Positions 24,151 through 38,694 are shown, numbered from the stretch's first letter. The stretch is DNA of 64,000 nucleotides from Cristatella mucedo (GCA_009760855.2 WPIO01000076.1:62001-126000); one strand, 5' to 3'. The notes: generated from the letters alone by a model not told the origin. Program-made: numbers and translations.

Positions 24151-27100
24151 ATTTAATATATAAATTTTCTGGCTTCTCCTCTGATTACTCCATTGAGATT
24201 TCAGCTTTGTTTATGCAATGCCATGATCTTACACCCATTCATGTCATGTAATAACAAATGGATTGTACTAGCTGCTCGGCTTCACAGAAGCATACTAGGG
24301 ATCTGCGTTTCGAGAGTGGGTGTGTGCTCAGCTGACAGATCTTCTCGGTAGGGCTCGTCATGAGGCTTAGACTAGCTAACTACTGTAAGGCTAACAAGAC
24401 TAAATTGCTAAGATAATACAAATGCCACGGATGAAGGTGATAAGTTATAGTTACAATCGCTTGTGCAACGGTGCATAGAGGTTTGCCATTCCTCGTGTTA
24501 CTTACGGTAATCTTATTCTAGTGTAGGAGGCAGTTTCAGGTATCATACAAGCAGGGGCTGAAGCCAAAGGCGTTCCTATGTCTACAGCCGAGTAAAGTGC
24601 CGGGGACATTATGGACGTCAAGTGTGCAAGTAAAGTCCTTGACGCTCAGCTTAATGCTGCGACTAACGTAGAAACAGGCAGCTTTAGACTTAGTCGAAAG
24701 CGTGAAAAGTGTGAAGCGTCGGAAAGTTCGTGGTAGCCATGTATGTAAAAGGATGACGAGGTGGCTAAGCCAATCGCTGACACCAGTCGTAGACGGTTGT
24801 GTTTAGGTTTTGTTTATAAGTACCTCGACCGAGGACGTCTTTTATGAAGGCGGGCATTAAAATGCATTCCTTCTAAATCGGTCAGATTGTGACGGTACTT
24901 GAGATTATAAGTGATTAAAGAACATGGAGCAAGGTACCAGATAAGTCGTAATCTTTGTTTCTATTACCGGCAAAGTCCAACTCAAGAAATAGTAAGTCAG
25001 TTAGGTTTTCTGTCTTCTAGCTCTACGGCAGTGAGTCCTACCCTACGTACGATCCTGTACGCTCTTGTCTCGCTGTAGCTGGTTAATAAGCTGTTCTGCT
25101 CAGAGGGCTGTTATGCCCAGAGGTCTTTTTCACAGCAAGGAACGGCATTCTCGATCACTGCAGCACTGTGCTACCTTCTGTGTAATAGCTTGCGTTATAG
25201 CAGCTTCTGCGACGTCGTAGAAGCTTCTATGACGTCATTAGCTTCACTTCTAGGCTCCGGCTGTACCACTATTTGTTGCGCTATTGAAATGATCTTCGGG
25301 AAAGACATCTGTGAGTAAAATCTGCAGGAAAGTCTATGCAGCGTAACCTGCGTTTACACGACAGACTTTTCCGCCGATCTTGGATATATTTACACAAACT
25401 CGGGCTACAACGTCATCATACATCCTAACATTTTGGGAGAAGGAGCCAAGTCTGTATACGCCTCGGTTGGAGAATCTGTCTCAACTTTTGCGTCCAGCCG
25501 ACCAATCAAAACCCCAGAGCTCACCACAAAACCCCAGTGCTCACCCTACAGCTAATACACCGTCCTGCTACGGGCACTATGTCGATAGCAAAACAATTAC
25601 GTGTCTCCAGTGGATTAACTTATAAAAAGGTGAGTTCAAAAACTAGTTAATATGGATAAACAACATTTAGCACCCCTAAAGTTAAAAATTACCATTAAGA
25701 AGCAGATGAAAACAGGCCTCAAAATCCAGGAATCTGCAGAATGCAGTTGCAAAACGATATCAAGTGGAGAAAGGTCGGTTGACTGTTTACACACTGCAGG
25801 GGTTGCGGTTGTGTAAATATGCCTACGTATTTCAGAGTAATGCGCTTTCAATGTGCAAGCAGAGTAGAGCCTTACAGTGCCCCCTCGATTATGGACGATA
25901 AGCGTAACAGCTGAACCTGGATTTCGAGCCACGAGCTTGGCAGCTGAATTAAATCCGGGCCACAAATAAAATGGTCACTATAAGTCAGTGCTTAGGAGTA
26001 GCACGATGTACGATTATGTACGAATGAGATTGGTGTACAACGTCTTACCTGGCTACCATGTGAGGCACCGGCCTGACCACAGTCGCTCTCTCTTTGAGCG
26101 ATGGTCTGTTGGTCGGTGAAGCGTAGCACTAAGCTCGAGCCTGTAAACGAGTCAGCCGGAAGTCGCTTGTTGTATCAGGCTTTATATGTATTGTAGTGTT
26201 TGTGCTCTCTCTGCTATAGTGTTGTTGCTAGCACTGCGTTCGGAATATCGAGGGCTGTATGGTTTTCTTAGGTGTATTGCGAGCATCAGGTCTTTGCACG
26301 AGGAAGGAATGGTGCAGTAACACCGCCTATTGATGGGTGCGTGGTCACAACAGCATGCTGAGAGGTGAATTTTGTACTAATATGGTGTTGTATCGATGGA
26401 TGTTTAGGCTTTATTACTCTTGTTGCTTACACAAGCTGCAGCTGTCTGCACTACCTCAGTAAGGCTATCCGGCCTGAGTTAGCACTAGTTGGACGATTGT
26501 CCATTTGAGCTGAGTTGACTGGAGCATAGATTGGTGGCAAGGTAGACTGCCCGTCATTTTGTTCTCTGTTTAATAGGTGTTCATTGGTCGGACTGAGATC
26601 ATTGTATTTGTAAGATTGCGCTAGAGTGTTAGTTTTTATGTAATTAAAAGTGACGCATTTTACAAGTACAAATAAAAAATGTTCAGCAACTTGGGACGGT
26701 GAGTAACGTTAAAAAGGTTCGGAGACAAACGTTAGTATATAACCCACAATCAATGAAAAAGACTTGTGCTATGACAAACCAGAAAGTGCTGCTTGTGAAA
26801 GCTGCAATGTCTTGTTTATCATATGTGCATCAAAGACGCTGGCTTCAAAAGAAAATGCATTAATTGTACATGTGAAAATTACGTTTACTAGTCTAGAATT
26901 GTGTCTGATCAGGATTGGAATATTTGAACTTGTCAGTGCCATGCAGTTCCATTGCCAGAAGTGTTCTTAAAGATGTTCTTGCACATGTGCAGAATATTTA
27001 TAATAGAATAAAATGTTAAAAGGTTCCAGTTACGACAGTATTGCATGAAGTGAATTGTCTTAGTCTTGACGTGTTGTAAGACTCGTGTCAACTAGTTTGT

Positions 27101-28185
27101 TTCATATCGTTCTCTTACGTTAGCAGGCTGCGATTCTGGTAACGCTCAGCTATAATTAGGCTGGCTCGACAGTGGGGGCAATTTTCTCAATGATAAACGA
27201 ATCTCATGGGAATAGCCTGCGTGTATCACGCGAAATCACCGGAGTGACTCATGATAAACTGTTGTACCTGAAGGCTAACGAATTGCATAAATCACCAAGC
27301 TGGCCCATAACTATTCGGTAGACATTATTGTCGTTTAGCTAAAAGAACAAAAGATGGTAATTGCAAATCCCATGCAGATGCAGTCAATGCTGGCTGAAAG
27401 GTAATTAAGTGAGTCGCATGATGTTGTGGTTCAGAAAATGAAATTACTAGGTGAAACGTAACACCCTTAAAATCATTACTCGAATTAATGAGATCATGTT
27501 CGCGTAAACCATCTGATTACTTAAATAATGAATCCTGGAGGATGATTCAGAAGATTCTTGAGGAATGTTCTGTAAAGAACTTTTAGGGTGCCTATATTCT
27601 AGCTAGCACAGGGGAATCGAACGTACTGAATGGTTTGCATAAAGGAGGTATACAGTTAAGTTTGAATAAAGTGAATGCACATGTGCATGTGGCAAATTGA
27701 AGTGGCTAGTTTTTCTTCTAGGGGTAGTTTATTAGTTAACGTAACAGATGTGCAGTCGGTAATTCGGGAAAGATAATTTTTTGAATCTGAATTTGAATCT
27801 GCGTTTGTAGTCACATAAGTTGCATGCCAACGACATATTAGCTGCTAGTTGTCAATTTTTGCTTACTCCGACCTACCAAATTGTGCAACTATATTGAGAG
27901 TGCAGGTCACTCTAATAAATGCGTATTGTATACCTGAAATGTTGTCCTGCGTTATATTACTTAGCAGATAAGATGCATTTTTTTTAGAAATGCCTGAAGA
28001 GGTCCAAGCGCTGCAGCACAGAGTGCCACATCCGATGGTGGTTGTGTAAAGACGTACGTCAGTAAGGGAAGTGGCACGTGCTTCTACAAGCAAATCCTGT
28101 CATCGATGTTTGCATCACTGTAGTGCAAAGCAGCTGTTTGCCACATTGATTGTGTGCCAATCATTATTAAATGTGTGGCAGTGCT
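24151..28185. other. 4 kb with no recognised gene
   Basis: Mixed-composition DNA. ORFs of 68-109 codons occur but none shows a domain. A short imperfect inverted repeat, AGCTTCTGCGACGTCGTAGAAGCTTCTATGACGTC, lies near 25200-25240 and is split here only to show CRE-like TGACGTC cores. An AATAAA-like signal occurs near 26673. A dead LTR element cannot be excluded around 26050-26700, but no paired LTR was found. Confidence 0.35.
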
Positions 28186-28189
28186 TTCG

Positions 28190-28300
28190 TTCACTAAATA
28201 ATGTTTACTAATGCAAATTTTAATATTAATAATTGCAAAACACATTTAATATCATCCATAGGAGACTAAATCTCTCTCTGGGCACTATACTTATATTGAT
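28190..28300 (-). mobile_element. short LINE 3' tail, minus strand
   Basis: The sequence AGACTAAATCTCTCTCTGGGCACTATAC is the complement of the LINE terminal block, preceded by an AT-rich TAATAATTG end. Only about 100 bp is recognisable. Confidence 0.6.
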
Positions 28301-29039
28301 TATGTCAATTGTTGAGTTATAACCAGCACAATTTCTGCACACACTAGCTCATGGGGAACAATTTCATGCTGAACGGAAAAGATTCTTACAAACAAGTAAG
28401 TTTGTAGCTATCTTTTTAAGTGTAAAGTCAGGGTATGTCATCATCTCAGTTGGTAATGAATTAACATACTATCTGATAGATATAGACGAACTTGTAGGGA
28501 GGTCCTTCTTTAATCAGCATCCGTCAAAGGGGCATCGTACAACCAAAGCAGAGCAAATTGTGTGCACTGGTTAGCTCTGTATCCAGATTTTAACCAGTCA
28601 GTCATATGAAACCTTAAAGATGCAGCTGAAGCTAGTAATGTTATACTCTTAGCTGAGTGTTTCCGAAAAAGTTCAACCAATCATTCGTTCTACGCGCTCA
28701 CCGTGGATGGTCGCTTGCTGTCAGTAACACTGGCAGTCAGCAGAAAAGACGAAGCCTCGTGGCCTCGAGCAGAAAGATAGACGAGCGGAAAAAAGGAACG
28801 GATAACAGGAACCTGGTGCTCGTGCGAGAGGGCAGCGAGTGTTCTAGGCTTGTCTTCATGCAAGAGTTCAGGCGATTGCCAGTCGCGTTCACGGTAGTTT
28901 TCCTGTTAGGGATGCTAGCAAAACTCATTTGGCTCATGGAAATTGTGTGCAGTTGATACTATTACTGTTGCTATGCATGGCGACACAAGAGGTGTTCACA
29001 TTTTTATATTTTTCTATATGCCATAGCTATTATGTGCTT

Positions 29040-29630
29040 TCATTTCTGTGTAGATGACGCTCAGCTGTACCGCTCTCTGCTCTGATCCCTCGCTGCCTGC
29101 CAGCTAGTCCAACTCCCTAAATTCCCTTGCTCAATGTATGGCTGACGTTTGCACTTGGACGCTAGCACACTTTTTCAGATGGAAATAATGATACAATCAG
29201 CTTACAAGTTCTAAGCACAGTTAGTGTTACTCAGCAGTAAGTAAACCTATCGTTCAAACTGGGCTCCATCAGCATATCTCCTGTAGCACCTCTGCAAGGT
29301 CGGGTCGTCCTTTTCTATTGTGACCTGTCATTAGACGACCACATCAGATCCACAGTCAAATCTGCCTAAATTCAGTTGCGAAAAGTTGCACAAATTTAGG
29401 CATGCTAAGGCAGGGATAATGCATCCAAGTTGGTACATGCATTTGTGAAATCGTCTCGACCTCTGGAACGCACTACTTGCTGGTCTACCAGCCTGTGCAA
29501 CCAGGTGCTTACAGCTGGTGCAAACCTCTGCAGCCAGGCTTGTCTGTCGTGAGCATAGCAATTGCCACATTAAGCCACTTCTCACCGACCTCTACTGGCT
29601 CTCCGTCAGCTAGCCTAATGACTAAAAGCT
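29040..29630 (+). mobile_element. LINE reverse-transcriptase fragment inside left arm
   Basis: GATGACGCTCAGCTGTACC matches the ADDTQLY coding block of the LINE at 5710-8915. It is followed by homologues of the S..SNSLNSLA segment and of TSRLDFCNSLL..GLP (29450-29490) and LQLVQ.SAA.LV. It is heavily decayed. The inverted copy at about 60965-61510 shows that the LINE was present before the arms were duplicated. Confidence 0.75.
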
Positions 29631-29687
29631 TTCGTCACTCACTCTGCAGCTAGTAGAGTACATGCATATGCTGTATGAAGGCTGTAT

Positions 29688-30047
29688 GTGTGGCCGGCAG
29701 ACCCGGCAATGTCTCCTGCTGAACGCTCAGGGCTACGACTTCAATTTCAGTTTTTCAACCTGGTACAAAAGGTGCTGAATAGTGGTCAGAAGCTGACCTA
29801 CGTAAGTGATCCAAATAACTTTCTGGCAGGTCTAGCAGTCTTTGGCTTGTGTATATTGAAGTGTTTTGTTTCCCAGCCAACACGTGCTTTTTTCTCAATT
29901 CACGGTGGAACTGATTTTGCTGGTACAGTGAACTCTGCAGTGGCAGCTCTGCTGTGCCTGTTTAGCTTTTTGAACCTGAGTTCTTCCGAAAAACGAGCGC
30001 CAGAGATTGCAAATCTGCCTCCAGGCATGTGCTTGTCAAACACGTGA
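29688..30047 (+). other. 119-codon ORF of unknown status in left arm
   Basis: An open frame with a hydrophobic middle and no recognised domain. The corresponding stretch of the right arm (about 59930-60290, reversed) contains only shorter antisense frames and is not clearly preserved as coding. It is more likely a chance ORF than a gene. Confidence 0.2.
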
Positions 30048-30349
30048 GTATGTGAAAATCTGTCAGCTTTGCACAAATGAGGGGTTTCATGTGGCCTTCC
30101 GTGGCTGTGCACCACTGCCTGGCTGCTACTGGGACTATCTCTCATCCTCCATACAATGCCTAGCTAACGAATCCTTAGTAGGGAAAATAGTGCTAGCAAG
30201 ACTCAAGGAATATAAACTTTAAGGTGCTCTGCATGGGCCTAAGGAACAATCATTATGCTGCCTCACCATTGCACTAAATTGAGTGACATGGTGATTCTCT
30301 AACGAGGGTGCAGTACAGAATCCACCGTGGTTAAACTTACCAAGCTCTG

Positions 30350-30720
<371 letters not shown>

Positions 30721-32246
30721 GTGAAGGGGCATGCAAGAAGGCAAGACAGATTACACCTCGATGCATGGACCCAGCCTTTCTCCGGATATGTGAATAACCA
30801 ATAAGTTGATGCCCTTACTACTTTGTATGTGGCTCGGCTCACGAGTGGCGGTTGAAGCTCAAGCTTGGGGGAAGGGTAGGTCAGGCTGGCTCGGGTAGCT
30901 AACCAGAGAAGCAAGCCTGCAGCCAATCAGAAGCTAGGGCAGTAAATGATGTTCACCCGGTCCCCCATCTCAATGTCGTTGAACGGTTCAGTGAGGGAGT
31001 GAAGACTGTGCTGCTGCCCCAATTCATTAAGATTCCTTTAGGAGGCAACCACTGCAGCAGCAGGCAGCATTTGGTACTCGTGGTTCTAGCCCTACCATGG
31101 GTCCTAGCCCTCTTCAGTACAAGTCGGCAGCAGCTGCTGCACCGATGAGCTAGAAAGCAAAGAGATCGTCTGAAAATTCTTTAGATATTTCTCGTTGGCA
31201 ACTTGTTCTGTAGAACCCGAGGCAAGGCGAAATGAGGACCCTGCTGACCTGGTATGGTTTTTTGGTGTGATGGCTTTGTAGGATTATGGGTTATGTGGGA
31301 AAATTGTTGAATGATTTAATGTTTTACAAGGCCGGGTACAGAGTGGTTTTATTATTTATTGCGGGTTGTGGCTTTATTGGGTCATGGGTTATATGCGATC
31401 GTGGTTGAAGGATTTAATTTTTTACAAGGGTGAATCACCGTCTGGACATGAGCAGGCTATGGGAGACTGGGATGCTAGGAGACTTGCAACTGCCTGGCCA
31501 GTTGGAGCAGGCTGGCAGGCTGCCAACTGCTCTCAATGACCTTTGACTTTCGAAAGAGAACTGGCTTGGTGTCTGGAGGTAGCTGCTGCCTTCGTGTGAA
31601 AGCTGTCCTAATTCCCCGACCGATGTCGGCAGTCGTCGCTAATAGATAGCTACCTGCCCTGTCCTGCTAGCTCCTGCGAATAGGCACTTCCCGTGGTATG
31701 AGCAGAAGCTTGGTCCCCTGCTCCCAGACGACGATTGCTACAAAACCTGGGCAAGCATTCAGCTCGGCAGTCAGACGCATAACGCTGCTGCCGTACTAAA
31801 CCCAGCTGATTAGAAAAACAAATAAGGTGCGACGTTTCACCTATGACAAGTTACAATAAATCGTGGAGCAGCCGTTTGCTTGGACGGTATTCGATGCCAG
31901 GGCAGGCTCAATGAGGCAGTGTCAGGAGAGGGCTGGGTGATTGTTGGGCTCGAAAGGGGCCTTTATTAGGACTCCTCCACCCGTGAGCAGCTGCTGCAGT
32001 CAGCGATGAAGTATCATCAATTGGACTAAGTGGCAGTCAGTTGACGTGGCCGACTTCCACAAGTCGTCATGTGTGGATGCACACGAGAGTTCTGGCTGCT
32101 GTGGGTACACTCATGCGTTCGAAGCAGAGCTTTGTCTCGTCGGCTGACCATACACTTGACTGCTTTGATCGTTGGTCCTGCAGTCCGTGCACCTAATAAG
32201 TCACTTGCTAATGACTCGCAGTAATTGGACTTAGCCGGTCAAACCT

Positions 32247-33525
<1,279 letters not shown>

Positions 33526-34042
33526 CCGGCAAAGTCCACTTGCCGCGAGTCAACATCAAGCGACTTATTAGGTGCATGGACTGCAGGACCAACGATCAAA
33601 GCAGTCAGGCATATGATCAGCCGACGAGACAACGCTCTGCTTTGAATCAGCCCCACAGCAGCCAGCACTCTTGTGTGCATTGACACATGACGACTTGTGG
33701 ATGTCGGCCACGTCGACTGACTGCCGCTTAGTCCAATTGATGATACTGCATCGCTGACTGCAGCAGCTGATCATGCGTGGAGGAGCCCTAATAAAGGCCC
33801 CATTAGAGCCCAACAACCACCCAGCCCCATCCCGACGCAGCCTCATTGAGCCTGCCGTGGCATCGACTACCGTCGAAGCAAACGGCTGATCCGCAATTGC
33901 TCGTAACTTTTCGTTGGTGAAACGTCACACCTTGTTTGTTGTTCTCGGCAGCTGTGTTCAGTACCTCAGCAGCGTTATGCGTCCGACCGCCGAACTGAAT
34001 GCTTGCACAGGTTTTGTCGCAGTCGTCGTCTGGGAGCAGGGG
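33526..34042. repeat. inner part of right arm of large inverted repeat
   Basis: Reverse complement of 31715-32246. Shared blocks include TGACTGCTTTGATCGTTGGT, CATGCACCTAATAAGTC and GACGCATAACGCTGCTG. It ends precisely where the Polinton target duplication begins, and the arm resumes at 57989. Confidence 0.9.
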
Positions 34043-34047
34043 ACGAA
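34043..34047. repeat. target-site duplication, left copy (ACGAA)
   Basis: ACGAA here and at 57984-57988 directly abut the two TIR ends. Removing the element and one copy gives GGGACGAAGCTTC, which corresponds to GGGACCAAGCTTC on the complement of the uninterrupted left arm (31704-31716). Confidence 0.85.
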
Positions 34048-34192
34048 TGTTGTAAGAAAATTCCCCTTTTAGGACAATTCCCCTTTCAGGACACTAATGT
34101 TGACTACGTTCACATTCGGTGTCCTGAAAGGGGAATTGTCCTAAAAGTGAAATTTTCCTCCAACACTAAAAATGTTGTCCTATGATTTTTTA
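34048..34192 (+). repeat. left terminal inverted repeat of the Polinton
   Basis: Begins TGTTGTAAGAAAATTCCCC and pairs with 57839-57983. The first 45 bp are identical between the ends. Inside lies a perfect 29-bp inverted repeat (34066-34094 with 34119-34147, GTGTCCTGAAAGGGG.. type) around a 24-nt loop, so each terminus can itself fold. TIR ends are where protein-primed polymerases start and where the integrase acts; that role is family knowledge. Confidence 0.97.
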
Positions 34193-34213
34193 TTTGAACA
34201 TAAATCTACTTAG

Positions 34214-34218
34214 TATAG
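34214..34218 (+). promoter_or_regulatory. TATAG start-site motif before polymerase gene
   Basis: TATAG is joined directly to the PolB start codon at 34219. The same short motif precedes most genes of the element, within 0-16 nt of the start codon. Confidence 0.5.
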
Positions 34219-37200
34219 ATGTACCGAAGAAGTCCTCAAAAGGGAAACTCTTTTTACAGTGAGTCAAGAAGACTAATGAATATTGATGTCATAACTCCTA
34301 GTAAAAGTATTGCTTCTAGGCTTCATAAGTTTAAATTAGATTTTGTTGGAGCAAGTGGAAAACATGAAAGATATGTTCTTAAAGGAAAAGACTATTCTGC
34401 AACTGAAATTGATTATTTCTTTAATAGTATAATACCAAGTTATAACAATGTGTTAAAAGAAGTAACAACTAGATTTTCTTCATTTAAATTACAAACGAAG
34501 ATTTCAATTCATTCATATCACAGTCAAACTGACACACATTCACATAGTGTTGTAACAGGTTCTAAATTGGTTGCGGTTGTTAAAAGATCTGATTATACTA
34601 ATATTATTAAAGACAAATTAAAATCTTTAAAGGAATCAATAGATAAAATGATTGACAAGAATCCAGGTTCTGGTTGGAGGCTAATAGGTGTAAAACGTCT
34701 TGAGATTAATGTTAGTGAATATATTATTAGAGCTGGTTCGTCTTATTTATTACTACCAACTGGTTTAGCGAAGAAGCGCTGCTGTGTTAATATAAAGAAT
34801 AAAGATAAATATTGTGCTTTATGGTGTGTATTAAGATTCCTACATCCTGTAAGTGAACATCCAGAGAGATACATTGATTTAATTAATATATTCAGAAGTA
34901 ATTATCAAGAACTAAATGAAGCTCTTTCACAACTTGAATGGCCACTCAAAGTAATTGATGTTAAAAAACTTGGTAAACTATTTAATGTTAGTATAAATGT
35001 TTACGAATATAATGACAAATCAGGTATATATCCTCTAAAAATTGTATCAAGAAAATTAGAGGTTCCAGATAGACATATTAATCTACTGATGATAACTAAA
35101 TCCGAAAAAAGTCATTATGCATTGATAAAGAATTTTAGTGGTCTCTGTAGAACATCTAGTAAAGAAGGATCAGTATTTTATTGTCACAGGTGTATTGATC
35201 AATTATTTTCAGATGTAGATTTTTAGAATCACTTAGATTTATGTAAGGGTCTAAATTCTAGTTATTCCAAATTAAAAATGCCTGGTATTGTTGAAAATAA
35301 GAAAACAGGACGAACAAAGGATACTACACTTTTAAGTTTTAGTGACCATGAAAAACTTTTTAAGTCTCCATATGCTTGTTATGCAGATTTTGAGAGTTTG
35401 AATGTAAAGACATGTGATGTTTGTTATGAAAGTACAGTATCTAACAATATTAATCCAATTTATTGTAATAGTAAATTAACAACTGGTAAATGCAGTGATA
35501 CGTGTACTAATATGTTACAAGTCCCATGTGGTTCATGTGCTATTATTGTTGATATTAATGGAAATATTATAGATAGATTTTTAAACAGAGGGAAAGATTG
35601 TGTTGAACTACTATTAGAATTTATAATTAATACTTCTAACGAATTAAAAAATAAGCTATTAAATCCGTTGAAACACCTATTATTTTTGATTCTGATACTC
35701 ATAAGCAATTTAAAGATTCTACAAAATGTTGGATTTGTACAAAAGAATTTAACGATGTAAATGGAAAGTTTAAAGTAAGAGATCATTGCCATTTTACAGG
35801 TAAGTTTAAAGGAGCAGGACATAAACTTTGTAATTCACTCGTTAGATTTAAAAAAATTAGCTGGAAACTTCCAATCTTTATTCACAACTTGAAAGGATAT
35901 GATTCTCATTTGATTGTAAAAGGAATGTCAGCATTTGGTCTTGATTGTAAGCCAGTTGCACATAATATGGAGAGTTATATGTCAAAGTCATTTGAGAATT
36001 TTGAGTTTAAAGATTATTTTAATTTTATGAATAATGGTTTAAGTGATATTGTTACTTCATTAAAGAAAGCAAATTCAAACTTTGACATTACAATTGGTGT
36101 CTTTAAAACATTATATCCAGACATTGATGTTAATGTTCTCAAAGATGCTATAACAAGAAAAGGAGTTTATCCTTATGAGTACATGGATTCTTTTGATAAA
36201 TTCAATGAAAACAAAATTCCAGAGATCAAAGCATTCAACAGTAAACTTACTTTTGATAGAGGTATTACTGCTGAAGACTATGAGCATGCATTAAATGTAT
36301 TTAAACTTTTTAACATGAAAGATTTAGGAGATTATCATGATATTTATTTATATGCTGATGTTACACTTCTTGCTGATTGCTATGAAGAATACAGAAACAG
36401 TTTTATTGAATTGTTTAAACTAGATCCCGCTCATTATCTATCTGCACCACATTATGTATGGTCTCGTACTTTGTTTTACACCAAATGTACTATAAATTTA
36501 TTAGGTAAAAAGGAAGAAGACTTATAACTATATCAAAAGTTTAAAGAATCAATAAGAGGTGGTGTTTGCCAAGTCAGTAAAAGACTTTGTAAAGCTAGTG
36601 ACAATAATCATATTATGTACCGGAACGCAACAAGTTTATATCCAACTGTTATGATGTGGCACTTACCTATTTCAGAACCTATTGAAGATGATTTAAGTAA
36701 TTGGTCACTTGAAAAAATAATGTCACTACCTGAAGATTCTGAAACAGGAATATTTGTTTTATGTGATTTAGAGTATCCAAAGGAATTACATGATTTACAT
36801 AATGATTATCCACTTTGTCCTGAAAGTAGGGTTGTTGATACTTCTGAGTTTTCAAGATACCAACAAAAGTTTTCATCTGGTCCAAGTACTGTAGCAAAGT
36901 TGATTTGTGATTTTAATAATAAAACTAATTATCTAATCCATTACAGATACTTTCAATTTGTTGTTAGTAAAGGTTTGATTCCAACTAAAATACATAAAGT
37001 ATGTAAATTCAATCAAGAACCTTGGGCACAACCATTCATTGATATATGTGCAGAGAAAGAGATTAAATTTGAACGTAAATGTGATAGTTTCAAAAGAAAT
37101 CTGTATAAAGGTTGTATGTGCCAAATCTTTGGAAAGACATGTGAGAACGTAGAAAACAGAACGTGTGTTAGGTTAGTAAATACAGGGACTAGTAAGAGTG

Positions 37201-37941
37201 ATTCGTTGTATAATAAACTAATGAGAGATCCTAGACTTAAAAAAATTAAATGCTTTGATAAGAGTCTAGTTGGTTTCGAACATTCAAGAAAGACTACACT
37301 TCTAAACAAACTAATGTTGATAGGCGTTGCAATTCTTGATCTATCAAAATTACATATGCAAAGGTTTTACTATGGCACTTTGAAGACTAAGTTTAATGAT
37401 AGATTAAGTTTATTATACACTGATACTGATTCATTAGTTGTTGATATTAAAAGTGAAAACTTTGAGAAAGAGATGCTTGATATTAAAGATTGGTTTTATA
37501 AAGACGAGTTTGGTAAATTCAAAGATGAGATGGATGGGGCAAAGATTGATGAATTTATTGCTTCAAGTCCAAAACTATATTCTGCTTCTTCTATTAGGCC
37601 AATTATGAAAGCAAAGGGTGTTCCAAAAGAAGTAATTAGGAATTCAAAGATAACACATAGTGAATATATTCAATGTTTGTCTAGAGCAAATAAAAATTTA
37701 CAGTGGTGATCTTGATACCAAAGACTTTGATGAGACACTTGATAGAGATTTCTACCGCATGACACAAAGTAAACTCAATATTATTACAAAGGAACTTAAA
37801 AAAAGAGCACTGTCAGCATTTGAATCAAAGCGTTACTGGTTAGATTGTGGTTGTTGTAGTTATGCATACGGTCACTATAGAATAGAAGAGAGTGGTGGGA
37901 AATGTATTAAATGTTTTTCTAATAGTAGTATAAGTGCCTAA
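34219..37941 (+). pseudogene. polB: protein-primed type B DNA polymerase, broken
   Basis: The replicative polymerase of Polintons. An N-terminal region with a KYCALWCVL..HP(V) block typical of Polinton polymerases is followed by a CHRC zinc pair. Next come the exonuclease motifs ADFES (about 35383), a CWIC..DHCHFTGK zinc region, NLKGYDSH (about 35890) and YADVTLL (about 36350). Polymerase motif A reads YRNATSLYP (about 36618), so the usual Asp is Asn. Motif B region reads GCMCQIFGKTCENV, and motif C is YTDTDSL, intact, at about 37413. Breaks: TAG at 35224-35226, a frameshift near 35675, TAA at 36525-36527 and a frameshift near 37700. The start is chosen because TATAG abuts it. As read, no active enzyme can be made. 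Confidence 0.95.
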
Positions 37942-38086
37942 ACGAAAGATTGAAAGCGAAAAAGAAGAAGAAGTTGTGAGTAAAATAAAAACTGTTGATA
38001 CGGAAAGAGCATGGGAAGAACCAAGAGCAAAATGTTTTGGAGAAAAAGAAGTCAAAACCATTAAGAAAAGTATATTAGCAAAATAA
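37934..38086 (+). CDS. possible small basic protein, GTG at start position
   Basis: About 50 codons starting with GTG just after TATAA. It has a PKRK nuclear-localisation-like start and an alternating Lys/Glu body. It overlaps the end of the polymerase frame. It is unknown whether this is a separate gene with a lost ATG or a remnant. No family is recognised. Confidence 0.25.
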   Translation: MPKRKIESEKEEEVVSKIKTVDTERAWEEPRAKCFGEKEVKTIKKSILAK

Positions 38087-38102
38087 TTTCATTATTATAG
38101 AA

Positions 38103-38414
38103 ATAGAAAACGAAAATCCAGAGTTTTTAAAAGTTGCAGAAAGCTCTATGGATATAGGTATTTCAGATACTGAGTCAATATCAGATACAGAATCCTAAGA
38201 TCCTGATTATATACCAGAATCCGAATCCGAATCCGAATCAGAATCAGAATCAGAATCCAAATCCGGGTTTAAGTCTGCTGGAGATGAGTTTACTTTTTAC
38301 TGTGAATATGATGATATACAACAATTTCGAAGTGATTACGTAAATGAAGAAAAAGAATTTAAAAAATATTTATACTTATATAGAAATGAACGTTTCGAGA
38401 ATTCTAAGCTGTGA
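38103..38414 (+). pseudogene. acidic Glu/Ser-repeat protein, broken
   Basis: An open frame preceded by TATAG-AA has ATA at 38103 where the motif predicts a start codon. It encodes an acidic protein with a run of alternating Glu-Ser (about 38215-38262) and a Tyr/Phe/Lys-rich end, stopping with TGA at 38412. TAA at 38196-38198 interrupts it. Its tail overlaps the start of the next gene by about 30 nt. Function is unknown; low-complexity acidic proteins are often DNA mimics or activators, but nothing here proves that. Confidence 0.45.
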
Positions 38415-38661
38415 ACAATCCAGAGATGTGGCTGTAAAGATCTGTCTTCAAAAACTTAAATGTAATGATCAACGAATAGTTAGACACTCTCTTGATAAAC
38501 TTATTCCAGATTTAGAGAGTTCGTTTGTTAGTGTTCTTATAGAAATCTGTGAAGCTTCTGATAAGCTAATGGAGTGTAGAGGTAAGATAAATAAAATGCT
38601 CGAAGAAGCATCTAAGAAATCAAAAACCCCAAAAACAAAACAAGGAGTACAAATTAATTAA
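38386..38661 (+). CDS. small tandem-family protein, copy 1 (intact)
   Basis: 91 codons. The start is set at 38386 because TATATAG lies 2 nt upstream, rather than at the upstream ATG at 38344. The sequence opens MNVSRILSCEQS, then ALP-like helical spacing, then a FVSVLIEICEASDKL segment, and ends in a Lys-rich tail. The same VSRIL..E and LL(D/E)IC(D/E)A.D blocks recur in the following copies, so this is one member of a tandem family. It is predicted to be all-helical from its amphipathic pattern. No known family is recognised; a death-fold-like helical bundle is only a guess. Confidence 0.65.
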   Translation: MNVSRILSCEQSRDVAVKICLQKLKCNDQRIVRHSLDKLIPDLESSFVSVLIEICEASDKLMECRGKINKMLEEASKKSKTPKTKQGVQIN

Positions 38662-38694
38662 ATTACTATTTCTTAATCTTTATATAGAGAAAAA

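Noticed and set aside
26050-26700. Possible LTR with polyadenylation signal
   Set aside because: No second LTR, primer-binding site or retroviral coding motif was found nearby.
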